Assembly: GCA_040004035.1 (NCBI GenBank)
Contig: JAMPLN010000003.1
Reading direction: 5' to 3' (one strand)
Origin: Microcoleus vaginatus_C
GTDB taxonomy: Bacteria > Cyanobacteriota > Cyanobacteriia > Cyanobacteriales > Microcoleaceae
Length of the DNA: 64,000 bases
Both the position numbers and the translations under genes were made by a program. Position 1 is the stretch's first letter; each line of letters starts with the position of its first letter. Below are positions 8,432 through 16,151 of this stretch, one piece after another. Below the pieces are notes generated by a model. That model was not told where the DNA came from. It ran no database searches and was given only the letters and a program-made list of their open reading frames with translations.

Positions 8432-9082
8432 TTATTTTCGTCGATCGCCCAATTTGCGGTAAACTTCTCTCAAGTCAACTTGATGGTGAGCCAAAGCAAC
8501 CAAAGCGTGATAAAATAAATCCGCAACTTCCCCAGCAATCCCCTCTTTGTCGTCATCTTTGCAAGCCATCACAACTTCCGCCGACTCTTCGCCAATTTTC
8601 TTGAGAATCTTGTTGTCGCCGCCCTCGAACAACTTGCAAGTATAAGAACTTTCGTTAGGATTGTCGCGGCGATCGCAAATTACCGCAAATAATTGAGATA
8701 ACATATCCCCTGGCGGCGGTGAAATTTCCCCATCAACTTGGTGAAAACAACTTCTTTCTCCCGTGTGACAAGCAATATCTCCAACTTGTTCGACAGTGAT
8801 TAGCAAAGCATCGCTATCGCAGTCGTAACGCAGCCCTTTGACATTTTGAACGTGTCCCGAAGTCGCCCCTTTGTTCCAAAATTCAGCGCGCGATCGACTC
8901 CAGAACCAGGTTTGCCCGGTAGAGAGCGTTTTTTGCAGGGACTCCCGATTCATCCAGGCCATCATTAACACCGTACCGTCCAAATAATCTTGGACGATCG
9001 CAGGCACTAAACCGCGATCGTCGTAACGAATCTTTTCAATTGGGATCGATCGGCTCAAACTCGATAAATCAGTAGTAGACAT
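8432..9082 (-). CDS. hisIE: Bifunctional phosphoribosyl-AMP cyclohydrolase / phosphoribosyl-ATP pyrophosphatase
   Basis: The protein has 216 residues and two domains. The N-terminal HisI part (about 1-125) shows MMAWMNRESLQKTL, the SRSRAEFWNKGATSGH segment, metal-binding CDSDALL and the CHTGERSCFH cysteine cluster. The C-terminal HisE part (about 130-216) shows KKIGEESAEVVMACK and ADLFYHALVAL. It performs the second and third steps of histidine synthesis in the cytoplasm. Start and length match cyanobacterial HisIE. The gene stands alone, since no other his gene is in the window. Confidence 0.95.
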   Translation of the reverse strand: MSTTDLSSLSRSIPIEKIRYDDRGLVPAIVQDYLDGTVLMMAWMNRESLQKTLSTGQTWFWSRSRAEFWNKGATSGHVQNVKGLRYDCDSDALLITVEQVGDIACHTGERSCFHQVDGEISPPPGDMLSQLFAVICDRRDNPNESSYTCKLFEGGDNKILKKIGEESAEVVMACKDDDKEGIAGEVADLFYHALVALAHHQVDLREVYRKLGDRRK

Positions 9083-9396
9083 AATTTTATTTCAACTTGG
9101 TAAGATAGATTAACGCTTTCCTGTCGGAGATTTTTTTTTATTAACCGCAGAGAACGCAGAGGAGGGAGAGGAAGAGAGAAGATTGAGCAAGGGAGGGGTA
9201 AATTGTCAAGAACTCTTTTACAAAAAATTACACTTTAGGGCTATCGGTGCTAGTGCGACAAAGCCTAAAAAACCCAAGCTAGTATTGCTACTGATTGGTT
9301 TGTACCCTAAAATCTACTAGAATAGTTTCCTTGAATCGACCTAACCTTTATGTTGAACTGGCTATAAAATTATTCTACCAACAACAGACGTTCACT

Positions 9397-9402
9397 AAGG
9401 AG
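9397..9402 (+). promoter_or_regulatory. Shine-Dalgarno AAGGAG that fixes the hemL start
   Basis: AAGGAG lies six bases before TTG at 9409. It supports initiation at this TTG rather than at an earlier in-frame codon from 9295, which would add 38 residues of unconserved sequence. Confidence 0.75.
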
Positions 9403-9408
9403 AAAACA

Positions 9409-10707
9409 TTGGTTTCCACAACCTTGAAAACGACCAAATCAGAAGAAATTTTCGCTGCTGCCCAGAAGTTGATGCCAGGTGGCGTCAGTTCCCCCGTCCG
9501 CGCCTTCAAATCCGTAGGCGGACAGCCCATCGTCTTTGACAGGGTAAAAGGAGCCTACATTTGGGATGTTGACGAAAACCAATACATTGACTATGTAGGC
9601 ACTTGGGGCCCAGCCATCTGTGGCCACGCCCACCCGGAAGTCATCAAAGCCTTGCACGAATCTTTAGAAAAAGGTACGAGTTTCGGCGCACCATCGCTGT
9701 TGGAAAACGTACTCGCCGAAATGGTCATCGATGCCGTTCCCAGCATTGAAATGGTGCGATTTGTCAACTCTGGCACCGAAGCCTGTATGGCCGTTTTGCG
9801 GCTGATGCGAGCTTTCACCGGACGCGATAAACTGATTAAATTTGAAGGCTGCTATCACGGGCACGCCGATATGTTCTTGGTAAAAGCCGGTTCCGGCGTC
9901 GCAACTCTGGGCCTTCCCGACTCTCCGGGCGTCCCGAAATCCACTACGGCCAATACCCTCAACGCTCCCTACAATGATTTAGAAGCAGTCAAAGCTTTAT
10001 TTGCCGAAAATCCCGGCGAGATAGCAGGCGTAATTCTCGAACCAGTGGTGGGGAATGCCGGTTTTATTACCCCGGATGCAGGTTTCCTCGAAGGTTTGCG
10101 GGAAATTACTAAAGATAACGGTGCTTTGTTAGTTTTTGATGAAGTAATGACCGGTTTCCGCATCGCCTACGGCGGAGCTCAGGAAAGATTCGGTGTCACC
10201 CCGGATTTGACTACTTTGGGTAAAGTTATCGGTGGCGGTTTGCCGGTGGGAGCTTACGGGGGCAGGCGGGATATTATGGGGATGGTGGCTCCTGCTGGGC
10301 CGATGTATCAAGCGGGTACGCTTTCGGGAAATCCTTTGGCGATGACTGCTGGGATTAAGACTTTGGAATTGCTGCAAAAACCCGGCACTTACGAACAGTT
10401 GGATAAGATTACCAAAAAACTGTCCGACGGATTGCTAAAAATTGCTAAGGAAGCCGGACACGCGGTTTGGGGCGGGCAAATTAGCGGGATGTTTGGCTTG
10501 TTTTTTGCCGCTGGCCCGGTTCACAATTACGAGGATGCGAAGAAGTCGGATTTGACGAAGTTCAGCCGCTTTCACCGGGGAATGTTGGAGCACGGAATTT
10601 ATCTTGCTCCTTCGCAGTTTGAGGCGGGATTTACTTCTTTGGCTCATACTGACGAAGATATCGATCGAACTTTGGCTGCAGCGCGTGAAGTAATGGCAAG
10701 TATTTAA
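9409..10707 (+). CDS. hemL: Glutamate-1-semialdehyde 2,1-aminomutase
   Basis: The protein has 432 residues from the TTG start, the typical GSA-AM length. It converts glutamate-1-semialdehyde to 5-aminolevulinate, the committed precursor of heme, chlorophyll and bilins. Marks include the N-terminal LMPGGVSSPVRAFKSVGG, the NSGTEACMAVLRLMRAFTGR segment, LVFDEVMTGFR and the PLP-lysine region TLGKVIGGGLPVGAYGG. An earlier in-frame start at 9295 is possible but lacks a ribosome binding site. The gene is followed by the rho-independent terminator at 10752-10796. Confidence 0.95.
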   Translation: MVSTTLKTTKSEEIFAAAQKLMPGGVSSPVRAFKSVGGQPIVFDRVKGAYIWDVDENQYIDYVGTWGPAICGHAHPEVIKALHESLEKGTSFGAPSLLENVLAEMVIDAVPSIEMVRFVNSGTEACMAVLRLMRAFTGRDKLIKFEGCYHGHADMFLVKAGSGVATLGLPDSPGVPKSTTANTLNAPYNDLEAVKALFAENPGEIAGVILEPVVGNAGFITPDAGFLEGLREITKDNGALLVFDEVMTGFRIAYGGAQERFGVTPDLTTLGKVIGGGLPVGAYGGRRDIMGMVAPAGPMYQAGTLSGNPLAMTAGIKTLELLQKPGTYEQLDKITKKLSDGLLKIAKEAGHAVWGGQISGMFGLFFAAGPVHNYEDAKKSDLTKFSRFHRGMLEHGIYLAPSQFEAGFTSLAHTDEDIDRTLAAAREVMASI

Positions 10708-10751
10708 CGTGTGTAGTAAGGATGTTTGTCCTTAAAACTCAGGAATAAATA

Positions 10752-10796
10752 ATTAAAGTCCTTGCTGTTTGTTGGCAGTAAGGACTTTAATTTTTA
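10752..10796 (+). terminator. Rho-independent terminator of hemL
   Basis: Sixteen-base arms (ATTAAAGTCCTTGCTG / CAGTAAGGACTTTAAT, one G.T mismatch) enclose an 8-base loop and are followed by a run of T at 10791-10796. Confidence 0.88.
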
Positions 10797-10944
10797 ACTG
10801 CTTTATCAAATAAAGTCCTGAATCGTAGAGACTATTCTGGACTACCTTTTAATCAGGCTGACAGGCTTTTTTTAGTAAATTTTCACGGGGTAATTCCTGT
10901 TTAATGGTGTAAGGGAATTACAAATTAGTAATTATAGGAACTCT

Positions 10945-11346
10945 CTACTTTGCCGTAGCAATCCCTAACTTAGCTCCCTTAATTCGGCGTAATCGATCCA
11001 TAACTTCCACAACATTTCCGTGATTGACGCTTTTATCCGCATTCAGCACAATTAATGAGTTCGGATTTGACCCCATTACCTGTCGCACTGTACTCTCAAT
11101 CTGCTCTAAGTTGACTGACTTTTTATCAACCATTAATTTTCCCTGAGCGTCAATCGTGACGGTAATTTTAGCAGGCGAGTCCTGAACTTGAGAGGTTGAT
11201 GCTTTCGGTAAATTTACGGGCAGACCTTCGGATTTGGATAAAGACAAAGAGGAAACAATGAAAAACGTCAATATGGCGAAGGTTACATCAATCAGTGGCA
11301 CGATGTTAATCTGGGCAATACTCTCAGGTTCATCGGGTAGGCGCAT
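10945..11346 (-). CDS. exbD: ExbD/TolR-type biopolymer transport protein
   Basis: The protein has 133 residues. One N-terminal membrane helix (about residues 12-36) contains VPLIDV, whose Asp20 is the conserved proton-relay residue of ExbD/TolR. The rest is a periplasmic domain ending in DRLRRIKGAKLGIATAK. With ExbB it uses the proton gradient to energise TonB. The start overlaps the end of exbB by 17 bases, indicating translational coupling. The tonB-like gene lies close by on the other strand at 12754, so these three probably serve the receptor at 21253-24045. Confidence 0.92.
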   Translation of the reverse strand: MRLPDEPESIAQINIVPLIDVTFAILTFFIVSSLSLSKSEGLPVNLPKASTSQVQDSPAKITVTIDAQGKLMVDKKSVNLEQIESTVRQVMGSNPNSLIVLNADKSVNHGNVVEVMDRLRRIKGAKLGIATAK

Positions 11347-11989
11347 AATTAGATTCTCTTGGTAGTTTTTCGTAGTGGTGACGGTACAATAGCTCTAGCT
11401 GGCCTGCGGCTTCCTGAATAAAAGCAATCTGCTGTAAGTAAAACCCGCGAAACATATTGGCAAATAAGAGTGTAAAGATTGCCACCACTAACCCCATTGC
11501 CGTAGAAACGAGGGCTTCGCTAATCCCCCCGGTAACGCCCGCGGCATTGGTGCCTGCTGCATCTCCCAGTTTGAGGGAGTCAAAGGTGGTAATTAAGCCC
11601 AAAACTGTTCCGAGCAACCCAAATAGCGGGGAGAGGGTGATAATGGTGTCAAATATTGTATTGAATCGCTTCAAAACGGGGATTTCTGCCTGAGCTGCAC
11701 TCTCTAAGACCAAACGAAATTCTTCGATGTTGGGCGAGTCTAATTCTAATGCTTCCAAAAAAATTCTGGCTAACGGCAAATCAGCGTTTACTTGTAACTT
11801 TTTGATGGCGGAATCCGGGTTTTGACTGTAAAGTCTTAGCACTTCCCGGACGACCCGCCGCTGTCGCCGATTCACTTTAAACCAAAAGACAAGACGCTCT
11901 AAAATCAGTGCGACTGCTGCGATTGACGAGGCAAGCAGCGGCCAAGAAACAATGCCCCCAGCGCGAAAAATGTAAATGAAATTATCCAT
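11330..11989 (-). CDS. exbB: ExbB/TolQ/MotA-type proton channel subunit
   Basis: The protein has 219 residues and three membrane helices (about 10-32, 110-138, 150-178). The family region LSPLFGLLGTVLGLITTF precedes a cytoplasm-to-membrane segment with GGISEALVSTAMGLVVAI, the typical MotA/TolQ/ExbB signature. The central cytoplasmic domain and charged C-terminus (YRHHYEKLPRESN) fit the family. It is the first gene of a two-gene unit with exbD and diverges from tonB across a 764-base spacer with candidate operators. Confidence 0.93.
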   Translation of the reverse strand: MDNFIYIFRAGGIVSWPLLASSIAAVALILERLVFWFKVNRRQRRVVREVLRLYSQNPDSAIKKLQVNADLPLARIFLEALELDSPNIEEFRLVLESAAQAEIPVLKRFNTIFDTIITLSPLFGLLGTVLGLITTFDSLKLGDAAGTNAAGVTGGISEALVSTAMGLVVAIFTLLFANMFRGFYLQQIAFIQEAAGQLELLYRHHYEKLPRESNYAPTR

Positions 11990-12390
11990 TAGTTTGTATT
12001 CTCGTTAGCTGTGTTGAGTGAGCGCAAGCTGCCTAATGGTGCAATTAGCCCGATCGAAGGCTGGTAGAGTTTCTGCGTCAAGTCGGCACAAGTGATTCAG
12101 GCTGCGAATTGTTTCACTCAAGCGCGATCGCGATCGCGATCGCACAAACGCACTACCTGTATGTGACTATCTTCGTCTGTACCCAAAATGCTCCTAATGT
12201 GATCCCGACCGAGATCGCGACAGATTGTTCTGCCAGTGCTTCTTTGCTAAATATTTGCGTTAGGACTTGACAATTATCTTCAATAATTTCAAAGATTCTC
12301 AACTAGGTTTCCACAAAATTTAGGGTTTGTCAAGTGATGATCCATCTTTTCACATAAGAATTGGCTATTAATTGCAAAAATAAAATTAGT
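11990..12390. other. Left half of exbB-tonB divergent spacer
   Basis: No gene was seen in this half of the 764-base spacer. It contains a compact run of overlapping HIP1 sites (GCGATCGC repeated three times at about 12123-12142). It presumably carries the exbB promoter on the minus strand, which I could not pin down. Confidence 0.4.
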
Positions 12391-12391
12391 T

Positions 12392-12406
12392 TTACTTATT
12401 AAGTAA
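12392..12406. promoter_or_regulatory. Perfect 7-1-7 inverted repeat, candidate operator
   Basis: TTACTTA-T-TAAGTAA is a perfect 7-1-7 palindrome in the exbB-tonB spacer. The 7-1-7 geometry is the one described for Fur-type operators, although the bases differ from the classical GATAAT-based box. A regulatory role is inferred from position only. Confidence 0.4.
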
Positions 12407-12590
12407 TTTTTATGAAAAGCTTGAGAATGTGGAAATTTGTTGGTATATTACCGGCTAGAGTATTGCAGTTAAGGCATTTTTGAATCTTGCCCTGCCAGAA
12501 TCCGAACATTGACAGCACCCAGGAGAGCGACGTAGACGCCCCCAAAGGAAATGCTGATTGGTAGCGTCTAGTGGCTATCTCAAAATTAAA

Positions 12591-12642
12591 TAATGAAAAT
12601 TAATTGCAAGAGTCTTGAACAGGGTGACAGTGTTCTTATAGG
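12591..12642 (+). promoter_or_regulatory. Probable tonB promoter with AT-rich upstream box
   Basis: TTGAAC (12615-12620), a 16-base spacer and TATAGG (12637-12642) form a sigma-70-like promoter about 110 bases before tonB. Directly upstream lies TAATGAAAATTAATTGCA (12591-12608). This 18-mer recurs with one change at 24380-24397, in the region between the receptor gene and the NRPS genes. TTGCAAGAGTCTTGAACA (12604-12621) also closely resembles the -35 region of the NRPS promoter at 24546-24564. This suggests a shared regulator, plausibly iron-responsive. Confidence 0.55.
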
Positions 12643-12753
12643 ATGGGTAGGTTCATCATTCATAGCAAGCTCAACAGGCTGTTGGTAGCTTGTTTCGGGT
12701 TAGGTCGGGGAGCCAGCGAGGATGTTGTCATCCATAAAGGAGATTGATAAGGC

Positions 12754-14346
12754 ATGAGTTTTTCAAATATTTCGGCGACGCAAAGACAACAACAAGAAGA
12801 AGCTCTCAAAAAAGTTCTGGCGCTCAGTCTGTTAGGCTCAGCCTTCCTGCACGGTGTCGCGCTGCCGTTGAGCCTCAACTTGGTCAAACCTGCTGAATTT
12901 GCAGAGGAGCCCATTGAAGTTGTTGTGCTTGATGAACCCAAAGTAGAGGAAATCCAGCCAGAGCCGACTATTCCAGAAAAGGTATCTCCCCCGCCTGAGA
13001 CTTTCAAACCAGAACCGCCACCAGAGCCAACTCCCCCAGAGGAGTCACCCGTAGCCGCAACGCCACCGCCGATTCCAGAGGAGCAGCCCGTAGCGGTAAC
13101 GCCACCGCCGATTCCAGAGGAGCCACCGGTAGCGGTAACGCCACCGCCGATTCCAGAGGAGCCACCGGTAGCGGTAACGCCACCGCCGATTCCAGAGGAG
13201 CCACCGGTAGCGGTAACGCCACCACCAGAGATTAAGAAAGAGCTGCCATTAACGGAAACTTCGCCACCAACTCCTATCGAGCCTTCCCCCCCACCTCAAC
13301 AGGATTTCAATTCCCCAGAAACTCCTCAAACCCCGATCGCCAAGGAACCCGAAACCCCCTCGCCCGATCCTCCAAAAATTGATAGCCCCAGCACAACGGC
13401 GAGCCAGGAACCCCCTCCCAGTGAACCACCCGTTACCGCCTCCCGCCCCAAGGGCGCTGCGAGTCTCCCAGACTTTACAAAAAATGGTGGAAATCCCAAC
13501 TCCTCCGACAGCCCTGAAAAAAATAACCCGCTTTCGTCATCTGCTTCGGCGGGTAGCGGGGAACCTTCCTCCGAGCCATTAAATCCTTCTTCCGGGCCCA
13601 TACAGCGATCGCCCACCGCTGGATCGCCAGTCACAGCTACTAGGCCAGGAGGCAGTGGCAATTCTGGAAATGCGATCGGGGATCTCACAAACCCCTCCTC
13701 CTCTGATAGCCCCGGAGGAAGTGCGTCGAACTCACCATCCGGTGCCAGCAAAAATGGCGACATACCTTCTGATGAGCCATTTGCGGCTGGTTCGGGGCGA
13801 TCGCCCCGATCACCTGCTGCTGGGTCGCCAGTCACGGCCACCAGGCCAGGCGGCGGCAATTCTGGAAATGGGAGCGGAGGTTTAGGAAACCTCGCCTCCT
13901 CTGGTAGCCCGGGAGGTGGAACCCCTGGAGGCGGCAGCCCTGGAGGAAGTGCATCGAACTCATCACCCGGTGGAGGTGGAAATGGCGGCGGGGGTTCGTC
14001 AGGGCCATTTGGCAGCGGTTCCGGGCCAGTGCCAAAACCGACAAATCCAGGAAGAGGGGGGAGTCCTTCGCGTCCTCCCGGCGGGTCTCTGACCACTTGT
14101 ATTAGTGGGTGCGGTAAACCTAACTATCCGAGCGCAGCCAGAGAAGAAGGGCGCGAAGGCCAAGTGGAACTCATTTGTGACATTGACCCCAGCGGTAAGA
14201 CATCCAACATCAAGATATTGACTCCTAGCAAATACAACGACTTGAATCGCGCAGCGATGAAACAAGTACAAGAAAGGAAATATGCCCCATCCGAGAGTGG
14301 CATTCCAGGGGAAAGAATAGTCATTATCTTCCGGCTGACTGACTAG
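12754..14346 (+). CDS. tonB: TonB-family energy-transducing protein, Pro/Gly-rich
   Basis: The protein has 530 residues. A cytoplasmic stretch (1-24) leads into one membrane helix (about 25-47). A Pro/Glu-rich spacer follows (about 48-230), with five 13-residue repeats of the EEPPVAVTPPPIP type at residues 96-160. Next comes a Gly/Ser/Pro-rich spacer (about 230-445) and a TonB C-terminal domain (about 448-530) with NYPSAAREEGREGQVEL and RAAMKQVQERKYAP. TonB spans the periplasm and passes energy from ExbB/ExbD to outer-membrane receptors. At 530 residues it is about twice the length of E. coli TonB, mainly through its spacer. An AAAGGAG Shine-Dalgarno sequence precedes the ATG. Confidence 0.9.
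   Translation: MSFSNISATQRQQQEEALKKVLALSLLGSAFLHGVALPLSLNLVKPAEFAEEPIEVVVLDEPKVEEIQPEPTIPEKVSPPPETFKPEPPPEPTPPEESPVAATPPPIPEEQPVAVTPPPIPEEPPVAVTPPPIPEEPPVAVTPPPIPEEPPVAVTPPPEIKKELPLTETSPPTPIEPSPPPQQDFNSPETPQTPIAKEPETPSPDPPKIDSPSTTASQEPPPSEPPVTASRPKGAASLPDFTKNGGNPNSSDSPEKNNPLSSSASAGSGEPSSEPLNPSSGPIQRSPTAGSPVTATRPGGSGNSGNAIGDLTNPSSSDSPGGSASNSPSGASKNGDIPSDEPFAAGSGRSPRSPAAGSPVTATRPGGGNSGNGSGGLGNLASSGSPGGGTPGGGSPGGSASNSSPGGGGNGGGGSSGPFGSGSGPVPKPTNPGRGGSPSRPPGGSLTTCISGCGKPNYPSAAREEGREGQVELICDIDPSGKTSNIKILTPSKYNDLNRAAMKQVQERKYAPSESGIPGERIVIIFRLTD
13039..13233 (+). repeat. Five in-frame 39-base tandem repeats inside tonB
   Basis: Units of 39 bases (13 codons, E-E-x-P-V-A-V-T-P-P-P-I-P) start at 13039, 13078, 13117, 13156 and 13195. 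Units 3 and 4 are almost identical, which suggests recent expansion. They lengthen the Pro-rich spacer without changing the frame. Confidence 0.92.
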
Positions 14347-14436
14347 GGATTTTTTTGAGACTCTAGCAATTTGGCTGGGAATTCTCTAGCACCGTCCAAG
14401 GAATAGCAAAGTTAAAAGTTGAATTTTTTGTGAATT

Positions 14437-15522
14437 ATGAATTTGGGAATGTCGTCAGCAATATTAAGTAAACTTCAGCGAGTTGGACTCGCTCTATTAC
14501 TTGGTTCCAACTTGGGAATAGCTGTGTTGTTTGCCAACCCACACAGCGCAATGGCAGGAGTAATTACTTTACCCGATGGCGGACGTTGCGAGGGAGAATT
14601 GAGTGAGGGAAAACTCAGCGGCCCCGGCATTTGTCAATATGCCAACGGCGATCGCTACGAAGGCCAATTTCTCAACGGCCAACCTCACGGTAAAGGTATC
14701 TATACCTTTAAAGAAGAAGGTCGATACGAAGGAGAATTTGCCTTGGGTGAATTCAACGGTCAAGGTGTCCGCGAATTTGCTAACGGCAACCGCTACGAAG
14801 GTACTTTTAAAAATGGTGAGTTCGACGGTACAGGCACTTTTACCTCAACTAACGGCATTCGTTACGAAGGCTCTTTTACTAATGGTTCTCCCAGCGGTCG
14901 AGGGGCTTTTACCTTCAGTAATGGCACTCGTTGCGAAGGAGATATTAAAGAAGGAAAAGTTAACGGCAAAGGCGTCTGTCAATATGCTAATAAGAACCGC
15001 TACGAAGGAGAGTTGCTGAATAACTTGCCTCACGGGCAGGGAATTTATACTTTTGCTGAAGGAGGTCGTTATGAGGGGCAATTTAGTGAAGGGCAGTTTC
15101 ACGGTAAAGGGGTTCGCGAATATCCGAACGGCAACCGCTATGAAGGAGAGTTTATGAAGGGCAACATTCAAGGTCAGGGGCTGTTTACTTTTAAAGAAGG
15201 GGGACGTTATCAAGGCCCGTTTGACAATGGAGAATTTAGTGGTGAAGGTGTCCGTGAGTTCGCCAATGGAGATAGCTATAAAGGCAATTTTGTCAAGGGT
15301 AAAATGAGCGGGAAAGGAGTTTACATTTTTGCGAATCGCGATCGCTGCGAAGGCGAATTTAGCGATGGTCAGTTCAACGGCAAAGGTACCTGCATTTACG
15401 CCAATGGCGATCGCTATCAAGGTGAATTCCTCAACGGCCAGAAACACGGGCAAGGTTCCTACATTTATGCAGATGGAACGAAAGTAGAAGGAAATTGGCA
15501 ACAAGGTCAAATTAAAAAATAA
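14437..15522 (+). CDS. Secreted MORN-repeat protein
   Basis: The protein has 361 residues. A signal peptide (about 1-40, ending near SAMAG) is followed by about 14 MORN repeats of the form YEGxFxxGxxxGxGxxxxxNG, covering almost the whole mature protein. Variants beginning RCEGE occur at regular intervals, so larger multi-repeat blocks may have been duplicated. MORN repeats form elongated beta-sheet rods that bind lipids or proteins. Export suggests a periplasmic or envelope role. It follows tonB by 90 bases on the same strand and may be co-transcribed. A link to TonB function is only inferred from position. Confidence 0.85.
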   Translation: MNLGMSSAILSKLQRVGLALLLGSNLGIAVLFANPHSAMAGVITLPDGGRCEGELSEGKLSGPGICQYANGDRYEGQFLNGQPHGKGIYTFKEEGRYEGEFALGEFNGQGVREFANGNRYEGTFKNGEFDGTGTFTSTNGIRYEGSFTNGSPSGRGAFTFSNGTRCEGDIKEGKVNGKGVCQYANKNRYEGELLNNLPHGQGIYTFAEGGRYEGQFSEGQFHGKGVREYPNGNRYEGEFMKGNIQGQGLFTFKEGGRYQGPFDNGEFSGEGVREFANGDSYKGNFVKGKMSGKGVYIFANRDRCEGEFSDGQFNGKGTCIYANGDRYQGEFLNGQKHGQGSYIYADGTKVEGNWQQGQIKK

Positions 15523-16151
15523 CCTTATAACCTATCTCGCCCTTCTTGTTTACCCCCCCTCCTCACTAATGACATTAATGCGCTTTACAGCCGACACACC
15601 GGCGTTTTATAGCGCTTTTCAAGTTGGTGAGCGTAGCGGAGGGCTTTTAATTTCACATCCGATTTACACAGGGTCTTTTTTCGGATTTTCTGGATGGCTC
15701 GAAGAGGTGTTATTTTTGGGATCATCTCATATTTGTAAAAACACTTCTTCTTCCTCCTTCCTTCTGATTCTTTCCTCCTGACTCCTGGCTCCTGGCTCCT
15801 AACTCCAATTTCTAGCTTGGCTGCAAAAGTGAGATGCTCCCTTATTCTTTTTACCGCAGATGGAGGCAGATAGACGTAGATAGGTTACGTTTTTGGGCAT
15901 CGGATTTGGTAGAATTTTCTCCCTTGTTCTCCATAAAAAAGATTTAAATCCTCGGCGTTTTGTTCGTGCAGCTTGTTGAAAATGCTGTTATATCGTTTCC
16001 GGTTGCATCGGAATAATAAAATCGAGTCAACAGTTAACACTCAACCATTCAGTTTTTCGACCCGCCCGTCAACAGTCAACAGTCAACAATCATTCCAGTG
16101 CAACCGGAATTGATATTATGTCTCAGTTTAACCCTAGCCAATTAATTTCCA
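15523..16151. repeat. Repeat-rich spacer before the acylase gene
   Basis: This 629-base spacer holds several short repeat types. There is a CTCCTGGCTCCTGGCTCCTAACTCC array (about 15780-15806), a GCAGATGGAGGCAGATAGACGTAGAT element (about 15855-15882) and TCAACAG heptamers (16026-16092). A 70-codon frame at 15569-15781 has no coding signs. The acylase promoter must lie here but was not identified. Confidence 0.65.

Noticed and set aside
13004..14096. Long open frames antisense to tonB (Pro/Gly/Ala-rich)
   Set aside because: They are by-products of GC-rich repetitive Pro/Gly codons of tonB and have no coding signature.
14845..15510. 221-codon frame antisense to the MORN gene
   Set aside because: It mirrors the MORN repeat periodicity and has no family resemblance.
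15569..15781. 70-codon frame in the spacer after the MORN gene
   Set aside because: It ends in repeat-derived Ser/Leu codons, has no ribosome binding site and no recognisable domain.
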